A stretch of 64,000 bases of DNA from PALSA-505 sp036267135 (GTDB taxonomy: Bacteria > Actinomycetota > Actinomycetes > Streptosporangiales > Streptosporangiaceae): positions 36,603 to 100,602 of the forward strand of contig DATAWQ010000159.1 in the NCBI GenBank assembly GCA_036267135.1, read 5' to 3'. Below, piece by piece: positions 43,194 to 50,957 of this stretch (positions are counted from its first letter, which is position 1; every line of letters starts with the position of its first letter). The notes beneath the pieces were generated by a model, which saw nothing but the letters and a program-made list of their open reading frames with translations, ran no database searches and was not told the origin of the DNA. The translations under genes were made by a program, and so were the position numbers.

Positions 43194-44258
43194 CTACGAG
43201 CTGATCTTGCTGAGCTGTGCCTTGGCCTTGGCATCGATGCTGGCCGCCAGCGGCGCGTAGTTCAGGCTGGGGAGCAGCTTCTGGCCGGCCCCGAGCAGGT
43301 AGCCGAGGTACGCCTTGAGCATGTCCGCGGTGGTCTTGCTCGACTGCTTGGCGTAGACCAGGTCCCACGACTGATAGGTGATCGGGTACGCGGTCGCGCC
43401 ACCCGACCAGGCCGCGGCGAACGTCAGGTTGGGCGCGACCGTGGCTCCGGCCGCGGCCGCGGAGGCAGCCGATGTCGAGGGCGCGATGTAGTCACCGGTC
43501 TTGTTCTGGACGGAGGCGTAGGACAGCCCGGAGGCCTTGGCGTCGGCGTAGTCCACGTACCCGATAGCCCCGGGCGTGCTCTTGATGGTCTGCGCCACTC
43601 CGCCGTTGCCGTCACCGGCGTGAGCACCGGAAGGCCAGCTGATGGTCGAGCTGCTGCCAAGCTTCCACACGCTGGGCGCGGCATCCTGAAGGAACAGGGA
43701 GAAGTTCTGCGTCGTGCCGGAGGAGTCCGAGCGGACGGCCAGAGTGATCGGGGTGCTGGGCAGCTTGGCGCCGGGGTTGAGCGACGCGATCGCCGGGTCG
43801 TTCCACTTCGTGATCTTCGCCTGGAAGATCTCCGCGATGACGGTCGGGGTCAGCTTCAGGTTCGTCACGCCGGTCAGGTTGTACGACATCGTGATCGGGC
43901 CGATCACGACCGGGAAGTAGAGCACCGTCTTGCCCTTGAAGTTCGACGTCTCGTCGGACGGGATGGGCGAGTCCGAACCCGCGAAGTTGACGGTCCCCGA
44001 AGCCAGGTCCGTGCGCCCCTTGCCTGAACCGCCGCCGCCATAGTTGACGGTGATGCCAGACTGAACCGACTTAAAGCTCTGGATCGCATCCTGCTGGAAG
44101 GTGAGCTGGAACGTCGACCCGCTCGCATTGAGCGTGCCCGAGAGTTTCGAGCTGCCGCCCGACCCGTTACCTGACGAACTGCAGGCGGCAAGAGAAAAAG
44201 CCGTCACACCGATGGCCATCGCCGCAGCCGTGACCCGATGGACGCGCAGATATTGCAT
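43194..44258 (-). CDS. pstS: Phosphate-binding lipoprotein PstS
   Basis: Extracellular phosphate receptor of the Pst system. 354 residues. Type II signal peptide with lipobox FSLAAC; the lipidated cysteine is Cys26, followed by a Ser/Gly-rich linker. Phosphate-binding elements are GSGKGRTDLASGTVNFAGSDSP and RSDSSGTTQNF. First gene of the operon; PHO-box-like repeats lie 130-160 bases upstream, consistent with induction by phosphate starvation. Confidence 0.96.
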   Translation of the reverse strand: MQYLRVHRVTAAAMAIGVTAFSLAACSSSGNGSGGSSKLSGTLNASGSTFQLTFQQDAIQSFKSVQSGITVNYGGGGSGKGRTDLASGTVNFAGSDSPIPSDETSNFKGKTVLYFPVVIGPITMSYNLTGVTNLKLTPTVIAEIFQAKITKWNDPAIASLNPGAKLPSTPITLAVRSDSSGTTQNFSLFLQDAAPSVWKLGSSSTISWPSGAHAGDGNGGVAQTIKSTPGAIGYVDYADAKASGLSYASVQNKTGDYIAPSTSAASAAAAGATVAPNLTFAAAWSGGATAYPITYQSWDLVYAKQSSKTTADMLKAYLGYLLGAGQKLLPSLNYAPLAASIDAKAKAQLSKISS

Positions 44259-44388
44259 GTTAGATAACTCCCATCTCTGGCTGCTTTGAGCACCAGAGCA
44301 CGGCGCCTGCCAGACAGCCGGTAACCACGTGACTAACGCGGACGAGTCTGGCGTGTCCTTGGAACGCGTGGGTTGAGCAATGACATAC

Positions 44389-44421
44389 AGAAAGTGAAAG
44401 ATACAAAAACAGCGAGTGAAC
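44389..44421 (-). promoter_or_regulatory. PHO-box-like direct repeats upstream of pstS
   Basis: On the minus strand three adjacent 11-base units read GTTCACTCGCT, GTTTTTGTATC and TTTCACTTTCT. PhoP of Streptomyces binds 11-base direct repeats starting GTTCACC, so units one and three are good matches at the right phase. The surrounding 44259-44571 gap also holds the divergent pstS and phoU promoters and is AT-rich for this genome. Confidence 0.55.
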
Positions 44422-44571
44422 GAGGGCGCCTCAAATCCCGGTCATTCCCAAAACACCAGCTCCGCGGCCTGTACTGGGCGCGCCTGCTGCCGCGCCATGC
44501 GTAACGCAGTGGTAACCGCGGCCCCGGGTCCGGGACCCGGCAGAACGCTATCTGCGCAGTAGAGTGGGGCT

Positions 44572-45216
44572 GTGCCTGAGCAGCGGCAAGAATTTGAGCG
44601 CGAACTGGAGTCCATCGAAACCAAGGTCATCGAACTATTTGCGATGGTTGCCGAGGACCTGCCGGTGGCGACCCAGGCCCTCTTGAGTGGCGACAGCGAG
44701 CTGACCAAGGCGCTGGCCGAGCGCGAGCAGGCCATCGACGACCTCTACCCGCAGATCGAGGGAATGGCCGACCGGGAGATCCTGCTGCAGGCACCGGTCG
44801 CTTCCGATCTGCGCTTCTTGCTGTCGGTGCTGCGGATCGTGCCCGAGCTTGAGCGCTCCCACGACCTCGTCATGCAGATTGCCGTCCGGGCCACCCACAT
44901 CCTCAGCAAAGATCTCTCGCCACGCTGCCGGGGACTCGTCGAGCGCATGGGGAATCTCGCATCCGAGATGTGGCGTCAGTCAGTGGACTCCTGGTACCAG
45001 CGCGACCGCTCCGCCGCGGCCAAGCTGAGCGAGCGCGACAACGAGATGGGCGAGCTTTACGCCAGCTTGATAGCCGAACTGGCCGCAGGAGGCATGGCGC
45101 TGCCGGTGACGATGGAGATGACACTGGTGGCACGCTTCTACGAGCGCCTGGGTGACCACGCCGTCAACATCGCCCGCCGGGTGATGTATCTGGCCGGATC
45201 GCAATCCCCGCAGTAG
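44572..45216 (+). CDS. phoU: Phosphate signalling protein PhoU
   Basis: Cytoplasmic helical regulator that links the Pst transporter to the PhoR-type sensor. 214 residues made of two PhoU three-helix repeats, each with the conserved acidic metal site pattern (LERSHDLVMQIA; FYERLGDHAVNIARRVMYL). GTG start. It is divergent from pstS, sharing the 313-base control region. Confidence 0.94.
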   Translation: MPEQRQEFERELESIETKVIELFAMVAEDLPVATQALLSGDSELTKALAEREQAIDDLYPQIEGMADREILLQAPVASDLRFLLSVLRIVPELERSHDLVMQIAVRATHILSKDLSPRCRGLVERMGNLASEMWRQSVDSWYQRDRSAAAKLSERDNEMGELYASLIAELAAGGMALPVTMEMTLVARFYERLGDHAVNIARRVMYLAGSQSPQ

Positions 45217-45283
45217 CCGGGCCACAGCATGCGTCCGGCCGTACGGGCCGCTGGCGAGGATAGGTGACTCGACGTAAACACGG

Positions 45284-45321
45284 TCACGACAGCACCGCCT
45301 CGGCGGACGGTGCCGTCGTGA
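45284..45321. terminator. Bidirectional terminator between phoU and DUF1416 gene
   Basis: TCACGACAGCACCG (45284-45297) pairs with CGGTGCCGTCGTGA (45308-45321) with one mismatch and a 10-base loop. It lies between two convergent genes and should stop transcripts from both sides. There is no clear U-tract on the phoU side. Confidence 0.65.
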
Positions 45322-45336
45322 TCGGAGGTCAGCTGA

Positions 45337-45639
45337 TCAGAGCGCTACCTCCACCGCGGTGAGGTGGCCGATGTCGGCGGTCACCGACCGCTCCGCGGTC
45401 AGCCCGCCGGGGGCGAGCACACGGACGGTCCAGGTGCCGGGCGCGGCGAAGAAGCGGAACCCGCCGTCCTCGCCGAGCGGCACCTCGGCCACGAAGTCAC
45501 CGCCGGAGTTGAGCAGCCGGGCGTAGCCAGGACTCACCGCCGCCCCCTCGCGGGTGACGCTGCCCTGCACCACAGCCTGGTTGCCGACGTCGGCCGGGGT
45601 GGCGACACCACCGGCCGGAGCGCCGCAGCCGTCGCTCAT
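45337..45639 (-). CDS. DUF1416 protein (SseC-like)
   Basis: 100 residues; a small beta-sandwich-like protein with VQGSVTREGAAVSPGYARLLNSGGDFVAEVP and TWTVRVLAPGG. This is the actinobacterial DUF1416 (SseC-type) protein, always found directly after a thiosulfate sulfurtransferase gene. Its start overlaps the rhodanese stop (ATGA). Function unknown; a role in sulfur metabolism is suggested by that linkage. The N-terminal CG (MSDGCGAP) contains the only conserved-looking cysteine. Confidence 0.88.
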   Translation of the reverse strand: MSDGCGAPAGGVATPADVGNQAVVQGSVTREGAAVSPGYARLLNSGGDFVAEVPLGEDGGFRFFAAPGTWTVRVLAPGGLTAERSVTADIGHLTAVEVAL

Positions 45640-46475
45640 GTGGCCTCACCCAGCTCGATCGGGACACCCACCAGCGAGCCGTACTCGGTCCACGAGCCGT
45701 CGTAGTTCTTCACGTTGGCCTGGCCGAGCAGTTCGTGCAGCACGAACCAGGTGTGCGCGGAGCGCTCCCCGATCCGGCAGTACGCGATGGTGTCCCTGCC
45801 GAAGTCCACCCCCGCGCCGCCGTACAGCGCGCGCAGGTCGTCGTCGGACTTGAACGTGCCGTCCTCGTTGGCCGACTTGGCCCACGGGATGTTGCGCGCA
45901 GTCGGGATGTGGCCGGGCCGCTGCGCCGACTCCTGAGGCAGGTGCGCGGGCGCGAGCAGCTTGCCGGAGAACTCGTCGGGTGACCGCACGTCGACCAGGT
46001 TCTCCTGGCCGATCGCGGCCAGGACCTCGTCCCGCTTGGCCCGGATCGCGGTGTCCTGCTCGGACGCCGTGTAGCTGGTGGCGCCCCGCTTCGGCTCCTC
46101 GGTGACCAGCTCGCGGGAGTCCAGCTCCCACTTCTTCCGCCCGCCGTCGAGCAGCTTGACGCCGCGGTGCCCGTACAGCCTGAAGTACCAGTAGGCGTAG
46201 GCGGCGAACCAGTTGTTGTTCCCGCCGTACAGCACGACCGTGTCGTCGTTGCCGATACCGCGCTCGGACAGCAGGGCCTCGAAACCGGCCTTGTCCACGA
46301 AGTCACGGCGGACCGGGTCCTGCAGGTCCTTCTTCCAGTCGAGCTTGACCGCGTCGCGTATGTGCCCCTTGTCGTAGGCCGAGGTGTCCTCGTCCACCTC
46401 GACTAGGACCACGTTCGGGTCGCCCCGGTGATCTTCCACCCAAGCGGCGTCCACGAGCACGTCAGAACGGCTCAT
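45636..46475 (-). CDS. Thiosulfate sulfurtransferase (rhodanese, CysA/SseA type)
   Basis: Transfers sulfane sulfur from thiosulfate or mercaptopyruvate to acceptors. 279 residues, two rhodanese domains; the active one ends in the loop CRIGERSAHTWFVL carrying the catalytic Cys. N-terminal domain has VLVEVDEDTSAYDKGHIRDAVKLDW. Overlaps the DUF4395 stop upstream and the DUF1416 start downstream (ATGA each), forming a tight three-gene operon. Confidence 0.93.
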   Translation of the reverse strand: MSRSDVLVDAAWVEDHRGDPNVVLVEVDEDTSAYDKGHIRDAVKLDWKKDLQDPVRRDFVDKAGFEALLSERGIGNDDTVVLYGGNNNWFAAYAYWYFRLYGHRGVKLLDGGRKKWELDSRELVTEEPKRGATSYTASEQDTAIRAKRDEVLAAIGQENLVDVRSPDEFSGKLLAPAHLPQESAQRPGHIPTARNIPWAKSANEDGTFKSDDDLRALYGGAGVDFGRDTIAYCRIGERSAHTWFVLHELLGQANVKNYDGSWTEYGSLVGVPIELGEAT

Positions 46476-46927
46476 GCGGGAACCTCCTTGTCAGGTTCGG
46501 CGGACAGTGCCTTCCGGCTGCCTGCCCGGAATCGTTGAATCATCAGGTACATCTCGCAGCCCAGGCAGAAGCCGAAGGCCGCGTTGAGGAAGGCCGCGGC
46601 GAGCGCGGCCGCGGTGGCGGCGATACCCAGCGGCGTCACGCCTGTGCCGTAGCCGATCACGCCGATCACGGCGAACACCGCGCCCACCCCCTGGGCGAAC
46701 CGCGGCGGCGGCTCGGCTTCCAGCTCACGGGGCGGGCCCAGCCTGGGCCTGATCAGGACCCGGTAGAGCAGGCCGTACGGGGCGTACCGCAGTCCGAGCC
46801 CGGCGCCCACGGCGAACACCAGGGCCTGCGCGGCGAGCAGCCAGCCGCTGCCGGTGATCAGCACGATGGCGAGCACGATGGTGGAGAGGATGGCGCCGAA
46901 CCGCGCTCCTCTAGGGTCGATCTGCAT
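46472..46927 (-). CDS. DUF4395 membrane protein
   Basis: 151 residues with about four transmembrane helices. The paired cysteines in FGFCLGCEMYLMIQRF near the last helix are typical of DUF4395 proteins and could take part in sulfur or disulfide transfer. First gene of the rhodanese-DUF1416 operon, stop/start overlap ATGA. The region upstream (46928-47018) is AT-rich and preceded by a Cys-containing leader peptide. Function not established. Confidence 0.85.
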   Translation of the reverse strand: MQIDPRGARFGAILSTIVLAIVLITGSGWLLAAQALVFAVGAGLGLRYAPYGLLYRVLIRPRLGPPRELEAEPPPRFAQGVGAVFAVIGVIGYGTGVTPLGIAATAAALAAAFLNAAFGFCLGCEMYLMIQRFRAGSRKALSAEPDKEVPA

Positions 46928-47018
46928 GGGTCCAGCTCCTTGGTCCCAGCCGGGTGACCGGACGAACTCAGATTAACGCATAACCCGACCGGTAAAATAG
47001 GAATATTCGGTCCAAGGG

Positions 47019-47141
47019 TTACGGACAGAGCGCGGTCGCCACCCGGCAGAAATCGACGGCGCGCCGCTTGGTCAGCGCCGGGATTCTGGGAAAAGCCACG
47101 TACCCGATGCTATGTCGGGCCGGCTGGGCTGTCACTTCCAT
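47019..47141 (-). CDS. Putative cysteine-responsive leader peptide (RRxVDxxRVxxALC type)
   Basis: A 40-codon frame beginning MEVTAQPARHSIGYVAF and ending LTKRRAVDFCRVATALCP. The end matches the conserved motif of actinobacterial leader peptides found before sulfur-assimilation genes (RR-x-VD-x-x-RV-x-x-ALC). It lies just upstream of DUF4395-rhodanese-DUF1416 on the same strand, 91 bases before it. An alternative ATG at 47165 overlaps the thioredoxin stop (ATGA) and would give 48 residues. Ribosome pausing at the two Cys codons may control the downstream genes; this is inferred from the family. Confidence 0.7.
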   Translation of the reverse strand: MEVTAQPARHSIGYVAFPRIPALTKRRAVDFCRVATALCP

Positions 47142-47161
47142 ACTTACCGGCGGACTTTCCG

Positions 47162-47581
47162 TCATATCGCGCCAATCGCGGCGATTACGTCGACCTTGCG
47201 GGGCTGCCCGCTGCCCCGCTGCGCGATCCGGCCGTCGGGCCGCAGCACGAGCACCGTGGGGGTGCGGCGGATGTCGAGCCTGCGGACCAGGTCGAGGTGG
47301 TTCTCGGCGTCGATCTCGACGTGGGTCACGCCGTCGACCTGCCTGGCCACGTCGGCGAGCAGCACCCGCGTCGCCCGGCACGGGGCGCAGAACGCGGTGG
47401 AGAACTGCACCAGAGTGGCCCGGCCGCCGAGCGGGCCGCCGAGCTCGGCCTCGGTCAGGATCGCCACGTCCGCGGCCGGGCCCTGGCTGTCTCGCATCCG
47501 GCCGTTGCGCCGGTTCCAGATCATGCCGAACGCGCCGGCCGCTGCCAGGACGGCCACGCAGACGATCGCGCCTGTCACCAC
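47162..47581 (-). CDS. Membrane-anchored thioredoxin-like protein
   Basis: 139 residues: an N-terminal membrane helix (GAIVCVAVLAAAGAFGMIW) followed by a thioredoxin fold with active site FSTAFCAPCRATRVLL (Cys65, Cys68) and the cis-Pro in RRTPTVLVL. The domain should face outward or inward depending on topology; the basic NRRNGRMR after the helix suggests a cytoplasmic domain. Precedes the leader peptide and the sulfur-transfer operon on the same strand, hinting at thiol or sulfane redox work. Confidence 0.85.
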   Translation of the reverse strand: MVTGAIVCVAVLAAAGAFGMIWNRRNGRMRDSQGPAADVAILTEAELGGPLGGRATLVQFSTAFCAPCRATRVLLADVARQVDGVTHVEIDAENHLDLVRRLDIRRTPTVLVLRPDGRIAQRGSGQPRKVDVIAAIGAI

Positions 47582-47661
47582 GTCCGGCTACAGCACCAGT
47601 TGACCGCGGGGCATTCCCGGCGGCGCCGGCCCGGCGGGGGTTCCTGTCAGCTGGCGTTGAT

Positions 47662-48405
47662 TCAGGTGGCGTTGATATGGACGAGCACCCGGTTGCCCGA
47701 GGTGATCTCGAAACCGCGCACCGCACTCTGGGGAACCGACGACGACCCCGCGTACCAGGCGTCCCGCCACGTGCTGACCACCGTCCAACTCCCCGCCTGC
47801 TGCTTGTGTCCGCCGACCTCCAAGACCCAGAACTCGCAGGTGGTGCCGGCCGGGATGCCGTAGACCTCGGTGTGCAGGCTGGTTCCCCACAACATGCCGG
47901 TGTACCGAACCACGACCTTGGCGTGGGTGGTCGGGTCGGTCGCCGTTGCGGTATCCCAGTGCTCCCGGCTGGTGGCCGTCACCGCGCTGGCGCCGCCGCC
48001 TGCCATCTCGGCCACCCCGATGCCAGTGCCCGCCGCGACAACCACTACAGCGGCCGCGGCCACCAGGCCGCGCCACCGGTTCGTCCGGCGACGCCGGGCC
48101 ATCCGATCCAGGAGTGGGGCCAGTTCGACGACGTTCTCGGTGTCACCCGGGCCGACCAGGGTCCCGGCGCCCGGGTCACCCGGCGGCAGCCGTTCATTAC
48201 TCAATCCGGCGATCCTGGCTGCCTCGTCAAACCGGACCCGCCCAAGCAGCGCGGGCAGGCCCGCGAGCCCGGCCAGTTCCTCCCGGCACTCGGCACATCC
48301 GGGCAGGTGGGCGTCGACCTGTGAGCGCTCGGCGGGATCGATGGCGCCCAGCACATAAACCCCGAGCAACGGGCGGATGTGCTGGCATCCGGTCATGTCG
48401 TTCAT
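47662..48405 (-). CDS. Zinc-binding anti-sigma factor (RskA/RslA type)
   Basis: 247 residues. Cytoplasmic zinc domain with GCQHIRPLLGVYVLGAIDPAERSQVDAHLPGCAECREEL (HxxxCxxC), a single membrane helix near residues 117-135 (GLVAAAAVVVVAAGTGIGVA) and an outer RskA-like beta domain. Sequesters the sigma factor encoded directly upstream; start overlaps its stop (ATGA). Release could be by oxidation of the zinc cysteines or by regulated proteolysis. Confidence 0.88.
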   Translation of the reverse strand: MNDMTGCQHIRPLLGVYVLGAIDPAERSQVDAHLPGCAECREELAGLAGLPALLGRVRFDEAARIAGLSNERLPPGDPGAGTLVGPGDTENVVELAPLLDRMARRRRTNRWRGLVAAAAVVVVAAGTGIGVAEMAGGGASAVTATSREHWDTATATDPTTHAKVVVRYTGMLWGTSLHTEVYGIPAGTTCEFWVLEVGGHKQQAGSWTVVSTWRDAWYAGSSSVPQSAVRGFEITSGNRVLVHINAT

Positions 48406-48938
48406 GGTGCCAACCCCCGTTCCTCCAGTGCGAGCTTGAGCGCCTTGAGCGCGTAAAACGTGCGCGATTTCACGGTGCCGGGCGGTATGCCCAGGTCAGC
48501 CGCGGCCTCGGCCACCGAACTGCCTTTGTAGTAGGTCTCGAACAGCACCCGCCGGTGATCGGGCCGCAGCGCGGCCAGCGCGTCGGCCACCCCCCAGGAC
48601 TCCAGGGCGCGGTCCACGTCGTCGGGCGCGGCACGCTGGCCGAGCGCGGCCTCGCCGACCTCCTGCGGGCGGGCGCGCCTGGCTCGCTGGCCGTCTATGA
48701 CGAGGTTCTTCGCCACAGTGAACAACCACGGCCTGGCCGGCTGTCCGGCCACCGCATCGGGGTGCTGCCAGGCACGAAGCAATACCTCCTGTACCACGTC
48801 CTCGGCACGCTGCCGGTCTCCGCCGGTCAGATACATGGCGTAGCGCAGCAGGGGACCGGCATGCTCGTCGTGGAGCGCGCGCATCAGTTGCTCATCGGCG
48901 ACACGCCCCCTACGAGCGGTCCGGCCCCGGCCGTTCAT
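48402..48938 (-). CDS. ECF RNA polymerase sigma factor (SigL/SigK-like)
   Basis: 178 residues with sigma region 2 (LRYAMYLTGGDRQRAEDVVQEVLLRAWQHP, helix then RPWLFTVAKNLVIDGQRARRARP) and region 4 (ALRPDHRRVLFETYYKGSSVAEAAADLGIPPGTVKSRTFYALKALK). Paired by overlap with a membrane anti-sigma factor, so it is likely held inactive until an envelope or redox signal. Target promoters not identifiable here. Confidence 0.9.
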   Translation of the reverse strand: MNGRGRTARRGRVADEQLMRALHDEHAGPLLRYAMYLTGGDRQRAEDVVQEVLLRAWQHPDAVAGQPARPWLFTVAKNLVIDGQRARRARPQEVGEAALGQRAAPDDVDRALESWGVADALAALRPDHRRVLFETYYKGSSVAEAAADLGIPPGTVKSRTFYALKALKLALEERGLAP

Positions 48939-48983
48939 ACCCCTTGAACGTAGCGGAGACGGAATCGGTTCAGCTCGGGAACG

Positions 48984-49649
48984 TTACGCGCTGGCGAACT
49001 GCACGTTATGCCCGGACACGTCCACCAGTACCCCGCCCTGGGTGACCCGCACGCCGGTGACGGTCAGGTGCAGCGGCAGCCCGGTCATCGGGATCGTGAA
49101 CGTGAACTTGCTGGCCAGGACGCCGGCGCTGACGCCAGCGATGTTGAGCTGCACAGGGGTGACGGTGACGCCCGAGCCGGACACACCGAGCCTGGCCGTG
49201 CCCTTGATGGCGCCGTAGACGCTGGACCCGGACACCCGCAGGGTGCTGCCGTCGGCGCCGATCCGCACCCCCTTCGGCACCTTCTGCTGGATCTGGGAGA
49301 ACGGTATGACCGCCGTGCCGGTGGCGCTGGTGGCCGTGACGCTGCCCGAGTCCTGCCCGAGCAGCAGGCTGAGCGAGGCCTTCACGCCGGTGAACTTGGC
49401 GTTGACGTCGTGCAACTTGACGCCGCCCGTGGTGGCGGACGCGATCGAGACGTCGATCTCCTGATAGTGGCCGGAGGCGACCTGGGTGAGGAACGGGATT
49501 CCCTGGATCGTGACGTGCGGCCGGGCCGGCAGGTTGTAGGCGCTTTGCACCCTGGTGCCGATCTCGCGCTCGGCGATGAACACCCCGGCGCGGTCCACGA
49601 TCACCAGCAGGACCGCGAGACCGAGTAGGACAATCAGGAACTTCCGCAT
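48984..49649 (-). CDS. DUF2993/LmeA-like phospholipid-binding protein
   Basis: 221 residues with an N-terminal signal or anchor helix (FLIVLLGLAVLLVIVDRAGVFIAE) and an all-beta outer domain: LPARPHVTIQGIPFLTQVASGHYQEIDVSIAS, the DUF2993 pattern. In mycobacteria LmeA of this family takes part in lipomannan elongation or polyprenyl-lipid handling. Stands between the sigma factor gene and moaD on the same strand. Function here inferred. Confidence 0.85.
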   Translation of the reverse strand: MRKFLIVLLGLAVLLVIVDRAGVFIAEREIGTRVQSAYNLPARPHVTIQGIPFLTQVASGHYQEIDVSIASATTGGVKLHDVNAKFTGVKASLSLLLGQDSGSVTATSATGTAVIPFSQIQQKVPKGVRIGADGSTLRVSGSSVYGAIKGTARLGVSGSGVTVTPVQLNIAGVSAGVLASKFTFTIPMTGLPLHLTVTGVRVTQGGVLVDVSGHNVQFASA

Positions 49650-49717
49650 CGGGTCCTAAGCCTATTGCGTCCGCCGGGCGCTTCCGGCCGCTTCCGGCCG
49701 CCCCGGCGAGCTTGTGG

Positions 49718-49978
49718 CTATCCCCCGGCGAACGGCGGCAGCACCTCGATCACCGCGCCGTCGGGCAGCGGCACCTCCTCGGCGGCGCGGCCGCCCACGG
49801 CCGATCCATCGATCAGGAAGCTCGAGCGGGCGAGCACCGCGCGCAGCCGGGGATCGGCCCCACGCCGGGTCAGGGCGGCGGTGAGCGCCGCGGCCAGCGT
49901 GTCCGCGTCCAGGCTCTCCTCCGGCACCCCGGCCGCGGCCTTGGCCGCGGCCCAGTAGCGGATGGTCACGTTGGTCAT
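49718..49978 (-). CDS. MoaD/ThiS-family sulfur carrier protein
   Basis: 86 residues with a beta-grasp fold and C-terminal GG (LPDGAVIEVLPPFAGG) that is activated as a thiocarboxylate for molybdopterin or thiamin-type synthesis. Ala-rich insert in the middle is typical of actinobacterial MoaD. Divergent from glnR; in many actinobacteria a MoaD gene neighbours glnR. No partner MoaE is in the window. Confidence 0.85.
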   Translation of the reverse strand: MTNVTIRYWAAAKAAAGVPEESLDADTLAAALTAALTRRGADPRLRAVLARSSFLIDGSAVGGRAAEEVPLPDGAVIEVLPPFAGG

Positions 49979-50007
49979 GTGGGTTATCCTCGCTGGGAAG
50001 GAGGCTC

Positions 50008-50136
50008 ATGCAAAACGCGCCCAGGCCACTGGCGCAGTATTCAGGCGTTTTGGGTAAGCCTCAGAGATCCGGGCGGCGCCGCCCCCGGATCTTTTGTGCA
50101 TTCGGACTGAGTTGGTGCGGAGGTGGCACACCGTGA
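50008..50136 (+). CDS. Leader ORF overlapping the glnR start
   Basis: A 42-codon frame starting ATG at 50008 with GGAAGGAGG 4 bases upstream, beginning MQNAPRPLAQYSGVLGKPQ and ending FGLSWCGGGTP. Its TGA (50134-50136) overlaps the glnR GTG start (50133-50135) as GTGA, so glnR is translationally coupled to it. The first codons pair (CAAAACGC, 50011-50018) with GCGTTTTG (50045-50052). No family recognised. Confidence 0.55.
   Translation: MQNAPRPLAQYSGVLGKPQRSGRRRPRIFCAFGLSWCGGGTP
50065..50095 (+). terminator. Attenuator-like hairpin in the glnR leader
   Basis: AGATCCGGG (50065-50073) and CCCGGATCT (50084-50092) form a perfect 9-bp stem around a GC-rich loop, directly followed by TTT. It sits inside the leader ORF 38 bases before the glnR start, a position suited to attenuation rather than to ending a gene. 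Confidence 0.65.
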
Positions 50137-50957
50137 GCGATTTGCTCCTGCTCACCAACGCCCTGGAGCCCTCGGCCGAGATCGTGCCGTCACTCGGGCT
50201 GCTGCTGCACGCGGTGCGGGTGGCCCCGGCCGAGGCGGCCACACTGATCGACACCCCACCGGCCGACGCGGTGCTGGTGGACGCCAGGCACGACCTGGCC
50301 CACGCGAAGAGCCTGTGCCGCCTGCTGCACACCACCGGTCTGGACGCGCCACTGCTGGTGATCGTGACCGAGGGCGGCCTGGCCGCGGTCACGGCCGAGT
50401 GGAACGCCGACGACGTGATCCTGCCCACCGCCGGGCCGGCTGAGGTGGAGGCCAGGCTGCGGCTGGCCATCGGCCGCCGGGCCGGGACCGCCGCGCAGAC
50501 GCCTGGTGAGATCCGGTCCGGCGACCTGGCCATCGACGAGGCGACGTATTCGGCCCGGCTGCGGTCCCGCGTGCTCGACCTCACGTTCAAGGAGTTCGAG
50601 CTGCTCAAGTTTCTGGCCCAGCATCCGGGGCGGGTGTTCACCCGGGCGCACCTGCTGCAGGAGGTGTGGGGCTACGACTACTTCGGCGGCACCCGCACGG
50701 TGGACGTGCATATCCGCAGGCTGCGGGCCAAGCTCGGCCCCGAGCACGACGTGATGATCGGCACCGTGCGTAATGTGGGATACCGTTTCGTCCCACCCAA
50801 GCCCGGGGAGACCGAGTCCGGGTCGCGCGCGCGAGCCGGAGCGGGCGCGGACGGCCAGGGCACCGCGGGTCCTGGGGTCACAGGCGCCGGGGTCACCGGC
50901 ACTGGCGTCACGGGCACAGCGGCGAAGGAGATGAGCTCTGCACGGGCCGACCGATGA
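50133..50957 (+). CDS. glnR: Nitrogen-response regulator GlnR
   Basis: Master activator/repressor of nitrogen genes in actinomycetes, an OmpR-type orphan response regulator. 274 residues. The receiver-like domain (about 1-115) begins SDLLLLTNALEPSAEIVPSLGLLLHAVRVAPAEA and lacks the full acidic phosphorylation pocket, as GlnR does. The winged helix is LTFKEFELLKFLAQHPGRVFTR...VWGYDYFGGTRTVDVHIRRLRAKLG. The C-terminal 50 residues are low-complexity (GVTGTGVTG). GTG start at 50133 with GGAGGTGG upstream. Confidence 0.95.
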   Translation: MSDLLLLTNALEPSAEIVPSLGLLLHAVRVAPAEAATLIDTPPADAVLVDARHDLAHAKSLCRLLHTTGLDAPLLVIVTEGGLAAVTAEWNADDVILPTAGPAEVEARLRLAIGRRAGTAAQTPGEIRSGDLAIDEATYSARLRSRVLDLTFKEFELLKFLAQHPGRVFTRAHLLQEVWGYDYFGGTRTVDVHIRRLRAKLGPEHDVMIGTVRNVGYRFVPPKPGETESGSRARAGAGADGQGTAGPGVTGAGVTGTGVTGTAAKEMSSARADR

